Assembly: GCA_017656425.1 (NCBI GenBank)
Contig: JACDNV010000003.1
Coordinates: 124,001-188,000, forward strand
Direction: 5' to 3'
Source: Candidatus Neomarinimicrobiota bacterium
GTDB taxonomy: Bacteria; Fidelibacterota; UBA2242; B5-G15
Length of the DNA: 64,000 nucleotides
Shown: piece by piece, positions 7,711 to 15,911 of the stretch
Layout: every line of letters begins with the position of its first letter
Numbering within the stretch: position 1 is the first letter of the stretch
Translations under genes and position numbers: made by a program
Notes under the pieces: generated by a model
Told to the model about the DNA's origin: nothing
Databases searched by the model: none
Seen by the model: only the letters and a program-made list of their open reading frames with translations

Positions 7711-8282
7711 GTTGTTAACCTTTGAAATGTCCCCGGCTTAAAAAGCTTGTTTTTTATTCCAGCTTTTCTGTATATGATTTTAACATCGGCAACATTATAT
7801 GAGTAAACGGTATTATTTTCCATTATATCACGAGGTCTCACATATCCCTCTATCTTCATAAGATTTCTCTCACCATTTACCTCTACCAGCTTTTCCCCCT
7901 TAATTCTTAATAGACCATTTTCTGTTCGCTCTACTACAAAAGCAGTTATCTTCCCTGTTAGTCTTTCTTTTTGCTCTGTGCCCTCACTTCCGCTATGACT
8001 ATTTGAAACTTTACTGGAAGCACCAAAAAGCGGTAAAAAATCTGTCAGATTTCCTTTTACCGAACCTTCAGCTCCTATATTGGATGAGGATGAAGAAGAT
8101 ATCTTTGATTCACGAGTAGCATTCGCACTTTCTACAATCAATACTGTAACAGCATCCCCAACATCGCATCCCTTTAAATCTGAAAATATTGATCTTGAGC
8201 TATTAAAACTCTGTGAGTTTGTAAAAGATAACAATAAAAGGAGTGACAATGTAATTTTAAATAATATAATTTTATTTTTCAT
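7659..8282 (-). CDS. flgH: FlgH, flagellar L-ring protein without a lipobox
   Basis: 207 residues. A signal peptide ([16 protein letters not shown]) is followed by the FlgH pattern DVGDAVTVLIVESANATRESK, LTGKITAFVVERTENGLLRIKGEKLVEVNGER and GYVRPRDI. Enteric FlgH is a lipoprotein, but there is no Cys at the signal junction here. Instead there is a hydrophobic C-terminal segment (about residues 190-205). Anchoring in the outer membrane must therefore differ; this is seen directly, its consequence is inferred. It overlaps flgA by 4 bases. Confidence 0.93.
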   Translation of the reverse strand: MKNKIILFKITLSLLLLLSFTNSQSFNSSRSIFSDLKGCDVGDAVTVLIVESANATRESKISSSSSSNIGAEGSVKGNLTDFLPLFGASSKVSNSHSGSEGTEQKERLTGKITAFVVERTENGLLRIKGEKLVEVNGERNLMKIEGYVRPRDIMENNTVYSYNVADVKIIYRKAGIKNKLFKPGTFQRLTTWAIGIGLIALSIMGLD

Positions 8283-8971
8283 TGCAACTCCACTACTACA
8301 AGTTCTTTTTCCTTTAAAACGCCGGTCAAAATTTTCCCAGCTGGTTCACATGCTACCCTTACTCGGCGATTCAAATATCCATCTTCCTTTAATACACCTT
8401 CAGTCATAACATCAAAGTTTTTTGACTCCAATTTGACCTTTACCCTGCTTCCCCTTGATACAAATGGTTTTTCCTTTATCATATGATCTCTTATAATCTC
8501 CCCTTTTCTTATAAATCTTTTTGCTACCATACCACTTATTTCTGGAAGGTCCTTTAATCTAAAAAAGTCAAGATTCCCACGTTCAATTTTTAATCTCCTA
8601 ATTTCAATCTTTTCATTATCTATAGTTTCCCCTGGCGAGATATTCTCTTTAGCAATTAAAACATCAAAGAAGGCAGATACTCTCAAGGTTATAGGAATCT
8701 TCTCTTTAATAATGCCCTTTGAATCTTTATATAAAAGCCAAACTGTTGTTAACCCCAACCTATTGTACATTCCATTCAGTCGAACCTCATATCCTTTGTC
8801 ATTATAAAATTTATTTTTATAATTAGAATTATATATTTGCAGTTCGATATCGCCTTTACTAATCCCATAGACATGGGAAAATTTTTCCAGAAGCTTGTCA
8901 CAAAGTTCATTATATTCTGAAGCTAAAACGAAAGAGGTTAAAATAAACAAAATCGATAGTTTAACTCGCAT
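8279..8971 (-). CDS. flgA: FlgA, P-ring assembly chaperone
   Basis: 230 residues with signal peptide (MRVKLSILFILTSFVLAS). The second half is an SAF-type domain: VLIAKENISPGETIDNEKIEIRR, then PEISGMVAKRFIRKGEIIRDHMI and SRGSRVKVKLESKNFDVMTEGV, with a final LTGVL. FlgA helps FlgI subunits assemble around the rod in the periplasm. It lies between flgG and flgH, the common order. Its ATG is 2 bases after the flgG stop. Confidence 0.9.
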   Translation of the reverse strand: MRVKLSILFILTSFVLASEYNELCDKLLEKFSHVYGISKGDIELQIYNSNYKNKFYNDKGYEVRLNGMYNRLGLTTVWLLYKDSKGIIKEKIPITLRVSAFFDVLIAKENISPGETIDNEKIEIRRLKIERGNLDFFRLKDLPEISGMVAKRFIRKGEIIRDHMIKEKPFVSRGSRVKVKLESKNFDVMTEGVLKEDGYLNRRVRVACEPAGKILTGVLKEKELVVVELQ

Positions 8972-8973
8972 AA

Positions 8974-9762
8974 TTACCTAACTAAAGCATTGGTCATTCT
9001 TAAAATCTCATCGGCTGTTCTTACCGCTCTTGAGTTTATTTCATATGCTCTTTGAGCTACTATCAAATCAATCATTTCCTGCACAACATCCACATTTGAT
9101 TTTTCAAGATACCCTTGCTCAACCTCGCCAAAGCCTTCTTCTCCAGGTAATCCAAAGACAGGAACACCTGAAGCATCAGTTTCCTCGAAGAGGTTTTCAC
9201 CTATCGGCTTCAACCCCGCAGGATTCATAAACATAGCAAGTTCTATCTGACCTATCTCCTCCGGTTCGGTTTGGTCTTCATATAGAACATAAATAACACC
9301 ATTTTTATCAATTTTTATACTAGAGGCATTTTCAGGAATAACTATTTCAGGGTACAGGAGGTATCCAGAATTGTTAACAATATTCCCATTTGCGTTAATG
9401 CGGAATGATCCATCTCTTGTATAAGCGATAGTACCATCTGGTCTCTGAACCTGAAAAAACCCTCTTCCATTTATCGCTATATCAAGAGGATTACCAGTCT
9501 GTTCTATCTCCCCTTGAGAAAATGCTCTATAGGTGGAAACAGGTCTATTTCCAAGACCTACCTGAATTTCAGCTGGTTTTTCATAACCATTACTTTTCTC
9601 CCCACTACCAAGAGTCAACGTTTCGTACAGTAAATCCTGAAATTCCATCTTAACCTTTTTATACCCATTTGTGTTAACATTTGCCAGGTTATTAGATATT
9701 ACATCTATATGCAATTGTTGAGCAGACATGCCTAAAGCCGCTGTTCTTAAAGACCTTAACAT
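8974..9762 (-). CDS. flgG: FlgG, distal rod protein
   Basis: 262 residues, typical length. N-terminal MLRSLRTAALGMSAQQLHIDVISNNLANVNTNGYKK and C-terminal SNVDVVQEMIDLIVAQRAYEINSRAVRTADEIL are diagnostic of the rod/hook family and specifically of FlgG. The product polymerises into the distal rod inside the P and L rings. SD GGAGGGG lies 8 bases upstream; flgF is 17 bases further upstream in the same operon. Confidence 0.97.
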   Translation of the reverse strand: MLRSLRTAALGMSAQQLHIDVISNNLANVNTNGYKKVKMEFQDLLYETLTLGSGEKSNGYEKPAEIQVGLGNRPVSTYRAFSQGEIEQTGNPLDIAINGRGFFQVQRPDGTIAYTRDGSFRINANGNIVNNSGYLLYPEIVIPENASSIKIDKNGVIYVLYEDQTEPEEIGQIELAMFMNPAGLKPIGENLFEETDASGVPVFGLPGEEGFGEVEQGYLEKSNVDVVQEMIDLIVAQRAYEINSRAVRTADEILRMTNALVR

Positions 9763-9779
9763 TTTACGTCCCCTCCAAG

Positions 9780-10496
9780 TTATGTTTTATATTTACCAAT
9801 ATTATTGGCTGCTTTTTTAAGCTGGTCATCCACCGATTTCAAAGCTTTTTGCGTTGACTCAAAATATCTTTGGACCGTTATTAAATTGATCATTTCCTTG
9901 ATTGGATTTACGTTTGAGCTTTCAAGAGCCCCTTGTGTTACTATAGGGTTCTCAAGCTCTACCACATCAACATTATTAGCTACATAATAGCCATTTGCTT
10001 CTCTTTCTAATAAGCCATAATCATCTATATCTACAATCAGAAAATCATCAATATAATCACCATCTACATATATCTCTCCCGATTGTGAAACTTCAACTTT
10101 CCCCGGTTTTACACCATCTATTGTTACATTTATTGGACCACCTTTACCAAGCACGAAATAACCGTCGGATGTTTTTAGAAATCCATCACTATCGACGGTG
10201 AAATGTCCATTCCTTGTGTATTTTTCCTCACCACTCTCGGTTTGTACTGCAAATAATCCTCTACCGTTTATTGCAAAATCAAGTGGGTTATCAGTTCTCT
10301 CAATAGCACCTTCCTTAAAATTCAACTTTACCTTCACATTCGATAATTGCTTTCCCTCAATTTCCATCAACTCAACAAAAACAAGATTTCCCTTATAACC
10401 CGTTGTTCCAACATTACTTAGATTATTAGATATTATATCAAGCTTAATTTCCTGAGATTTTAATGCATCTTTTAATTCATCAAACTTTATATCCAT
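9780..10496 (-). CDS. flgF: FlgF-type proximal rod protein
   Basis: 238 residues. It has the rod-family N-terminus (KLDIISNNLSNVGTTGYKG), the FlgF/FlgG middle block NPLDFAINGRGLFAVQTESGEEKYTRNGHF, and the C-terminal SNVNPIKEMINLITVQRYFEST. It is distinguished from FlgG by length and by coming first before flgG; whether it is strictly FlgF or a second FlgG-like rod protein is less certain. It is the first gene of the left-hand operon and lies about 20 bases after the predicted start point of a sigma-54 promoter. Confidence 0.88.
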   Translation of the reverse strand: MDIKFDELKDALKSQEIKLDIISNNLSNVGTTGYKGNLVFVELMEIEGKQLSNVKVKLNFKEGAIERTDNPLDFAINGRGLFAVQTESGEEKYTRNGHFTVDSDGFLKTSDGYFVLGKGGPINVTIDGVKPGKVEVSQSGEIYVDGDYIDDFLIVDIDDYGLLEREANGYYVANNVDVVELENPIVTQGALESSNVNPIKEMINLITVQRYFESTQKALKSVDDQLKKAANNIGKYKT

Positions 10497-10529
10497 CTCA
10501 ACTCATCACATTTACCATTTATAATTTTT

Positions 10530-10544
10530 GCAATAACACTGCCA
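10530..10544 (-). promoter_or_regulatory. Sigma-54 promoter of the flgF operon
   Basis: TGGCAGTGTTATTGC on the minus strand matches the consensus TGGCACG-N4-TTGC with the invariant GG and GC at the exact spacing. The predicted start is near 10518, 22 bases before the flgF ATG. An NtrC-type activator with sigma-54 contact loop is encoded at 39207-40586. Inverted-repeat sites lie upstream at 10559-10571 and 10690-10702. Confidence 0.8.
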
Positions 10545-10558
10545 ATGTTTTTTCATTA

Positions 10559-10571
10559 GGAAAAATTTCTA
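10559..10571. repeat. Degenerate copy of the 13-bp operon-junction inverted repeat
   Basis: GGAAAAATTTCTA: the left half and centre match the other copies but the final CC is lost. It lies 15 bases upstream of the -24 element of the flgF sigma-54 promoter. A weak member of the set on its own. Confidence 0.3.
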
Positions 10572-10689
10572 TTTAAGATTAAAACATTTATATTATATTG
10601 TTAATCAATGATTTATGAATTCTAATTACAAGCATATATTGATATAAAAACAATAAAGATTTGAGGTTAGGAATATTTTAACAAAGATG

Positions 10690-10702
10690 GGAAAGAATTT
10701 CC
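10690..10702. repeat. 13-bp operon-junction inverted repeat (flgF unit)
   Basis: GGAAAGAATTTCC, matching GGAAA-N4-T-N-CC. It lies 17 bases after the stop of the GAF-DHp gene and about 180 bases upstream of the flgF start point, a distance usual for enhancer sites of sigma-54 activators. Function is inferred from recurrence at other junctions. Confidence 0.5.
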
Positions 10703-10718
10703 GTGAATTTTTTACCTG

Positions 10719-11549
10719 TTATTCCTCAGGTAACTTTATCATTTTAATATCGCCAAAATACTTTTGATCTTTGAGCTCTCGAAGCTGACTCAATTTGTAG
10801 GTCACTTTCCTTATTCTTTTTGATTGTTCTAGAATTGCTCTTATACTTTCGCGTATCTTTTCAATACTTAGAGCAGGTAAGGAATATTCAAGTATTTCAG
10901 CGATATTAATAATAGATGTAAGAGGATTATTAATCTCATGGTTAATTGTAACAACAATTTCCCCGATAGCTGCAAGTTTTTCCTTCTCAACAAGTTCAGC
11001 CTGCAAATCTTTAAGTCTTCGCAGAGTTTTCTTTAAAATCCTGTTTTGTTTTTCAAGTTTACTTTTCATCTGAACTTTTTCAATTAGTACTGCCACATAA
11101 TTACCAAGGGTTTCATAGTCTTTTCTGTACTCAAGTTTATAAACCTCGGGTCTTTCATGAGCAAGGTTTAATACCCCTATCAATTTATTTTCTATTCGAA
11201 GTGGAATCGACAGGAAAGAAGAAAATCCATTATCCTGACAGGCTCTTGTCCTTTCCAGAGATGGTAGTATAATTGGTCTTTGATTTACAGAAGTCCATCC
11301 AGCTATCCCTTTCCCCTTTCCAAAATCGAAATCGCTTACAAGATCTACTATTACATTTCCCCTTTTATACTTAGGGACAATTCTATCCTCTTTTGCATCG
11401 TACAAGAAAAGTGTACATGCTGTAAAAGAAATAGTATTTTCCATAATATTAAAAATAGATTCGAAAAGTTTATCCCAGCTAACATCTTCCAACATTAAAT
11501 TGCTAATATCATGAAAAAGAGAATATCCAACTTTACCCATCAAACTCAT
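10719..11549 (-). CDS. GAF-domain protein with histidine-kinase DHp domain but no ATPase domain
   Basis: 276 residues. Residues about 20-160 form a GAF sensor domain, 160-195 a coiled coil, and 190-265 a HisKA dimerisation/phospho-acceptor domain with INHEINNPL and His204. The protein then ends; no HATPase motifs follow, and the 222 bases downstream hold no continuation in any frame. It therefore cannot autophosphorylate alone. The ATGA overlap with the complete PAS kinase upstream suggests the two are made together, so heterodimerisation or phosphorylation in trans is plausible (inference). It might instead be a cytosolic sensor that only dimerises. Confidence 0.8.
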   Translation of the reverse strand: MSLMGKVGYSLFHDISNLMLEDVSWDKLFESIFNIMENTISFTACTLFLYDAKEDRIVPKYKRGNVIVDLVSDFDFGKGKGIAGWTSVNQRPIILPSLERTRACQDNGFSSFLSIPLRIENKLIGVLNLAHERPEVYKLEYRKDYETLGNYVAVLIEKVQMKSKLEKQNRILKKTLRRLKDLQAELVEKEKLAAIGEIVVTINHEINNPLTSIINIAEILEYSLPALSIEKIRESIRAILEQSKRIRKVTYKLSQLRELKDQKYFGDIKMIKLPEE

Positions 11550-12754
11550 CCTTTATGCAATATTTCAATTAAATTTCTTAATTGGCTCGACTCACTTCTT
11601 TGCTCGAGTGGTAGAATAACCTTAAATGTAGTTCCTTCTCCTTCTCTTACTCCTACCTTTATATCCCCTCCCATGGAATTTATTATATTTTTACACATAG
11701 TCAGCCCAATGCCTGTATTTTTATCCACCTCTTTGGTTGTAAAGAAAGGTTCCCATATTTTATTTATTATGCTTTTATCAATACCTCCAGCATTATCCTC
11801 AACATATATCTCAATCCACTTCCCCGGGTTAACTCTCGTCATAATTTTTATATACTTAATTTCATCACGTCTCTTTGGATTATAGATAAAAGCATCTCGA
11901 GCATTAGAAATGAGATTAATCAAAACCTGCTCAATCAATAAAGGATTTGCCAGTATAAAAGGTAAACTATCTCTATGCTCCACCTTTAATTCAATACCAA
12001 GATTCCTTAGTTCATAAGAGAATATTTTAACCAAGTTATCAACTACATCCTGTATACTTACAAGCTCAAGAATATTTCCTTCAGTCTGCTGTGCAAACAA
12101 CCTCATACTATTAACAATACCAGTCATTTTACCAATCATTCTTTCAAAATCATCTATAAAGGACAGCAATTTATCCTTTGGTAACTTCCCTTTCTCCTTC
12201 AGTTTATTTTTTAGTAGCTCCAATCTCAGATTCATCGCATTTATCGGATGACTAATTTGATGTATCAAGCCAACAGTTAATTCACCAAGTGCCCTTAACC
12301 TATCTCTACTGACTGCGATAACCTGATTCCGTCTTAATTCCTTTTCCATTGCCTTAAACTCAGTAATATCTCTTATAACCATTATAATATAATCAACTTC
12401 ACCATCGCTATTCTTAATTGGACTAAATGAGATTAGCACATTGTTAACCTTTTGACCATTAACCAGATAACACTCGATATTCGTAAAAATTCCGCTACTA
12501 AGCTTATCTATAAGTGTCAAACGTTTTTTATTTTCAAAAAAATCTTCCTGTTCTTCAAATTCACCTTCATCTGCATCCATTATAAATTCATCAATAATCT
12601 TTCCCCTTATTTCATCAAATTTCACTTCCAACATATTAAGCACTGAACGATTGGCGTATTCAATCTTACCCTCTTTATTTAGTATAAATACACCATCGGA
12701 TATACTTTCAAGAATTAATACTGTTGTCTCATAATCTTTTATTTTGCTTCTCAT
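11546..12754 (-). CDS. PAS-domain sensor histidine kinase, candidate partner of the flagellar sigma-54 activator
   Basis: 402 residues, no membrane helices. PAS domain 10-135; HisKA with GLIHQISHPINAM, His165; HATPase with NLISNARDAF near 280-289, DNAGG at 320-324 and TGIGLTMCK at 347-355. The acidic residue normally after the phospho-His is Gln here; as I recall this HQ variant is also found in FleS/FlrB flagellar kinases. Its location at the end of the fliL-fliA operon, and the presence of an orphan NtrC-type regulator at 39207, make it the likely kinase for that regulator. SD GGGG precedes the ATG. Confidence 0.85.
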   Translation of the reverse strand: MRSKIKDYETTVLILESISDGVFILNKEGKIEYANRSVLNMLEVKFDEIRGKIIDEFIMDADEGEFEEQEDFFENKKRLTLIDKLSSGIFTNIECYLVNGQKVNNVLISFSPIKNSDGEVDYIIMVIRDITEFKAMEKELRRNQVIAVSRDRLRALGELTVGLIHQISHPINAMNLRLELLKNKLKEKGKLPKDKLLSFIDDFERMIGKMTGIVNSMRLFAQQTEGNILELVSIQDVVDNLVKIFSYELRNLGIELKVEHRDSLPFILANPLLIEQVLINLISNARDAFIYNPKRRDEIKYIKIMTRVNPGKWIEIYVEDNAGGIDKSIINKIWEPFFTTKEVDKNTGIGLTMCKNIINSMGGDIKVGVREGEGTTFKVILPLEQRSESSQLRNLIEILHKG

Positions 12755-12763
12755 AACCCCACT

Positions 12764-13033
12764 CTAATATACAACCAATTTTCCACTTTTGTATTCAATC
12801 TTGTTAAACTTCTCTCTGTTTATATCTACCAGAGATAACCTTGGAAACACCCTTTGAACCTTTAGTTCCATTTCTTCGCCAATTTGGAAATCTCTATTTG
12901 ATTCTACGTAAATATTTACTCCATATAACCTTATTATATATCTTTTATCACTAACCTTATCAATTACTCTGCATCTTACTAGGTCTCCGACTGAAAACCT
13001 TCTAAAAACTTTATAGTTACTGAAAAAGTTCAT
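12764..13033 (-). CDS. Small unknown protein, probable OB-like beta domain
   Basis: 89 residues, rich in beta-type hydrophobic alternation: VGDLVRCRVIDK, RYIIRLYGVNIYVESN, FQIGEEMELKVQRV, PRLSLVDI. This order (attach, value, gene-like strand, G-E-x-x-x-L-K-V) resembles the small OB-like segment found near the N-terminus of some FliK hook-length proteins. No catalytic motif is seen. It overlaps the stop of the 13030-13794 gene by 4 bases and precedes the PAS kinase by 9 bases, so it belongs to the flagellar operon. Function unknown. Confidence 0.7.
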   Translation of the reverse strand: MNFFSNYKVFRRFSVGDLVRCRVIDKVSDKRYIIRLYGVNIYVESNRDFQIGEEMELKVQRVFPRLSLVDINREKFNKIEYKSGKLVVY

Positions 13034-13794
13034 ATCCTGAAATCGATATTTTTATTATTCAGCTTACTCAAAATTTTTAACTCATCGTAGCTTAAATCTT
13101 GACTGCCATGTTTCAGCAAACTTGAACTACCAGTACTCTTGGAATTCTTTTCACCACGATTACTTTTGGAAGGTATACCAGATCTGCCCATATGATGGCT
13201 CTTCAATAGGATTAGAAGCTGTCTTGCGTGTTTGTCCCTGACAAGAAAATAAATTAATCCGATAACCATGAATAAAAAGGAAAGGAGGAACATGACTCTT
13301 GAAACAATTTTCAAATTTGTCATAAAAATAGCACTATTTTTAATCCTTTCAGCTGGATACTGTACCATCAAATTATCATTAAAGAAAGCAATACTTGGAT
13401 ACGTTATTTCAACTATATACTTATTTTCAAGAACATCGTAGGAAAAATTGGCACTTTTGAATGGTACTGTCATAATTTTAAACCTCACATAGAAAGAATC
13501 CATAACAGATGATTCAATTCTCAATATGGAATTTATATCTGATAACACTCCATATGTTATATACTCACTAATAGAGTTCCTATCAAAAGTTATATCCATT
13601 CTACCATTCTCAGGGTCTATTTTTATATCTGGCTTCATATAAATTTCTCCACCAGGAATAACAATAATTGAATTGCCTGTATTCCCTTTTATTTCCAATG
13701 TTTCAGCCTTCAACATTTTGCATGATATAATTATAAGTAGAAATAAAATACTATATAAAAATAAACCCTTTGATTTACCTTGCGAGAATGTCAA
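13030..13794 (-). CDS. Unknown exported, membrane-anchored protein
   Basis: 254 residues, not recognised. An N-terminal hydrophobic segment (LFLYSILFLLIIISC) looks like a signal peptide, the next about 130 residues are beta-rich, a transmembrane helix lies near 163-187, and a basic Ser/Asn-rich tail follows. Expected topology: periplasmic domain, one helix, cytoplasmic tail. The start is a TTG, chosen because GGAGGT lies 4 bases before it and no ATG exists before the end of the signal segment. It overlaps the 13775-14023 gene by 20 bases. Its operon position after fliA suggests a motility role. Confidence 0.65.
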   Translation of the reverse strand: MTFSQGKSKGLFLYSILFLLIIISCKMLKAETLEIKGNTGNSIIVIPGGEIYMKPDIKIDPENGRMDITFDRNSISEYITYGVLSDINSILRIESSVMDSFYVRFKIMTVPFKSANFSYDVLENKYIVEITYPSIAFFNDNLMVQYPAERIKNSAIFMTNLKIVSRVMFLLSFLFMVIGLIYFLVRDKHARQLLILLKSHHMGRSGIPSKSNRGEKNSKSTGSSSLLKHGSQDLSYDELKILSKLNNKNIDFRI

Positions 13795-14023
13795 TTTTAC
13801 CTCCTTTATTTTTAATACCTTTATTTATCTCTTCATCGATTTTCTTTTTCTCTTCCATTTTCTGATTCAAACTACTTATCTCTACCCTGTCTTTGTCCCT
13901 GGGCTTTTTCTTATTTTTATTATTTCTTTTTTCTCTCTTACTCTCCCTATCCACACCCCTAATCGAATGAATCGATTCAAGAGGATTCAAATCAGGAGAA
14001 GATACATTATCATCTAATGGCAT
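13775..14023 (-). CDS. Small charged protein directly after fliA; candidate divergent FlgM anti-sigma factor
   Basis: 82 residues, highly charged and probably disordered. The C-terminal half reads DRVEISSLNQ, then KKIDEEINKGIKNKGGKID, which resembles the FlgM layout: a D-x-V-E-I-S motif followed by an amphipathic helix pair ending in G-x-Y/K-x-I-D. It ends soon after this point, so it lacks the last FlgM residues. It overlaps the fliA stop by 14 bases and has SD GAGG. No other FlgM candidate was seen, although FlgM usually lies next to flgN. The similarity is short and could be coincidental. Confidence 0.4.
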   Translation of the reverse strand: MPLDDNVSSPDLNPLESIHSIRGVDRESKREKRNNKNKKKPRDKDRVEISSLNQKMEEKKKIDEEINKGIKNKGGKIDILAR

Positions 14024-14795
14024 TTCTTTCCTCTACTTTTTTTCTCAATAACCTTAACGTCTCATTTAAAATTTGCGAGACCCTTGATTCACTTACACCC
14101 AATACAAGACCAATATCAGCAAGTGTCAGCTCCTCATAGAAATACAATGCAAGAATCAATCTCTCCCTTTCATCTAACTCTTTAATGATATTCTTTAGAT
14201 AAGATTTCAAATCATCAAATTCAACTTTTTCTTCTGGGTTCATCTGGTCAGGATCAACTATCCTATCCTTAATTCTGATGCTATCCTCACCATCCTTATA
14301 CAGTTTATCGTCAAGAGACAAGGTATAACCAATGTCTATGATTTGCTGAATTTTAAAATATTCCTCTTCTGATATATTAACTTCTTTACAAATTTCCTCT
14401 ACGGTAGGCTCTCTCTTAAGTTTACTTCTGAGACGTTCAAGACCATCATTTAATTTCATTATTGATTTAACCTGACCTCTATTAAGAGCAGTTTCTCTTC
14501 TTATAGCATCAATTATTTCTCCGTATATTCTTTTATATGCAAAGGTTTTAAAACTAACTCCATATGAGAGATTATATCTCTCAAGGGCTTCAAGCAATCC
14601 TATTATGCCATATTGATATAAATCTTCTTTTTTTAATATCCAATTTTCAGGTATATGTAATCTACCCACTATATGCTTTATTAGGTTTATGTAGGATTTA
14701 ATAATCCTCTCTTTTAAACTTTCATTTTTTGTCGTTATATACTCCCTTACAAGATATTCAGCATCTTCCCGGATTTTTAATTTTTCATTCAGCAT
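14010..14795 (-). CDS. fliA: RNA polymerase sigma factor FliA (sigma-28)
   Basis: 261 residues. Region 2 is seen as LKKEDLYQYGIIGLLEALERYNLSYGVSFKTFAYKRIYGEIIDAIRRE; region 3 as EPTVEEICKEVNISEEEY; region 4 as ELTLADIGLVLGVSESRVSQILNETLRLLRKK, a helix-turn-helix reading the -35 box. Directs transcription of late flagellar genes. The only strong sigma-28 promoter visible here is inside flgL. Encoded after flhG and a small membrane protein, an arrangement common outside the enterics. Confidence 0.96.
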   Translation of the reverse strand: MLNEKLKIREDAEYLVREYITTKNESLKERIIKSYINLIKHIVGRLHIPENWILKKEDLYQYGIIGLLEALERYNLSYGVSFKTFAYKRIYGEIIDAIRRETALNRGQVKSIMKLNDGLERLRSKLKREPTVEEICKEVNISEEEYFKIQQIIDIGYTLSLDDKLYKDGEDSIRIKDRIVDPDQMNPEEKVEFDDLKSYLKNIIKELDERERLILALYFYEELTLADIGLVLGVSESRVSQILNETLRLLRKKVEERNAIR

Positions 14796-15033
14796 TTACT
14801 TTATTTCCTTCTTCTTTTTTTGCCTGTTCAACATTTTCTTTTTGACCTATTTCTTTCGGTCTCAATGCTACTGCCATTACTGCACTTGCGATAAAGAATA
14901 TAAACAATACACCTACAAACACAATTAGGGAACGGATAATCGATGTAAAAAGAGAAATATTGCTTAGTAGACAGAGTATAAATGTCAGAATTGAAATTGA
15001 AAGGGCAATACTATAAATAATTTTGGTTATCAT
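14785..15033 (-). CDS. Small two-helix membrane protein of unknown function
   Basis: 82 residues, not recognised. Two hydrophobic helices (about residues 7-27 and 31-56) are followed by a charged Lys/Glu-rich cytoplasmic tail. Start and stop overlap both neighbours (4 bases with flhG, 11 with fliA), so it is an integral part of the operon. Nothing else can be deduced from the sequence. Confidence 0.7.
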   Translation of the reverse strand: MITKIIYSIALSISILTFILCLLSNISLFTSIIRSLIVFVGVLFIFFIASAVMAVALRPKEIGQKENVEQAKKEEGNKVNAE

Positions 15034-15905
15034 TCTCTACCTAAGATTATTTCTTTATTATCAATTAATCTATCAAAAACGTTAATTCCAAATCTTCTAT
15101 CCATAATGGGAATACTCATAAGTTTTTTAACTATTATTTTGAAATGTAATGTTGAAATGGAATTGGGATACTCCAATATAAATGGACTCTGTATTTTAAT
15201 TGCTCTCGCTATCTGTTCATCATCCACCAAATACCCTCCATAAATCAATTTTGAATTCAAGAACTTTTGCGCCATTAAATCCAGCTTTCTGAATAGCGAA
15301 TCACCCTCCTCCTGATTTTTGACCATATTAACAACGAGTATAATCGGCATATTAGGCTCAGTAGTCTTGACTATTTTCACAATCCCATAGGTATCAGCGA
15401 TAGAAGCTGGATCGGGGGTTGCTATCACTATAACCTTATCAGCACTCAATACAAACGATAGAACAGTTCTTGAAACTCCTGCTCCTGTATCAATCACTAT
15501 TGTATCATATTTATGCTGAATTTTTTTAAATTCAGCACTTATTTTTCTTAACACCTCATCCTCAGACTCTATCAGTTCCTTTACAACTGACGAAGCAGGT
15601 AAAAGGTCTATCCCCTGTGGACACTTGAAAATTATTTCTTCTATTGGTTTTTGATTTAAAATGAAATCGGAAATATTATAATCTGGATTAATACCAAGGA
15701 AAAGATCAATATTGCCAAGGTGAATATCAGCATCAATCAGCAATACCCTTTTACCAAACTGGCTTAAAAGTAAAGACAGATTAACACTAAGATTTGTCTT
15801 CCCTACCCCACCTTTTCCACTTGTAACGGCAATGATTTCCGCAGATTTCTTGTCACTGGCGTCACCAAACTTTAATAACCTTCCAAAAGCACTACCTTCA
15901 ACCAT
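15030..15905 (-). CDS. flhG: FlhG (FleN/YlxH), MinD-like ATPase controlling flagellar number
   Basis: 291 residues. Deviant Walker A KGGVGKT near residue 31, [10 protein letters not shown] (switch region) and VIDTGAG identify a MinD/ParA-type ATPase. FlhG restrains flagellar number and placement, acting with the GTPase FlhF encoded 6 bases upstream; in some species it also acts against the sigma-54 activator FlrA/FleQ. The N-terminal leader is short and I see no clear DQAxxLR helix used to stimulate FlhF. Confidence 0.94.
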   Translation of the reverse strand: MVEGSAFGRLLKFGDASDKKSAEIIAVTSGKGGVGKTNLSVNLSLLLSQFGKRVLLIDADIHLGNIDLFLGINPDYNISDFILNQKPIEEIIFKCPQGIDLLPASSVVKELIESEDEVLRKISAEFKKIQHKYDTIVIDTGAGVSRTVLSFVLSADKVIVIATPDPASIADTYGIVKIVKTTEPNMPIILVVNMVKNQEEGDSLFRKLDLMAQKFLNSKLIYGGYLVDDEQIARAIKIQSPFILEYPNSISTLHFKIIVKKLMSIPIMDRRFGINVFDRLIDNKEIILGRE

Positions 15906-15911
15906 AACACC

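Noticed and set aside
8876-8888. GGAAAATTTTTCC inside flgA (and GGAAAATTTATCC at 38013)
   Set aside because: Both come from in-frame Lys-Phe-Ser codons and are within genes; kept only as a measure of background for the junction repeat.
10497-10718. Possible frameshifted ATPase domain downstream of the GAF-DHp gene
   Set aside because: The 222-base gap has no HATPase-like translation in any frame and holds the flgF promoter region instead.
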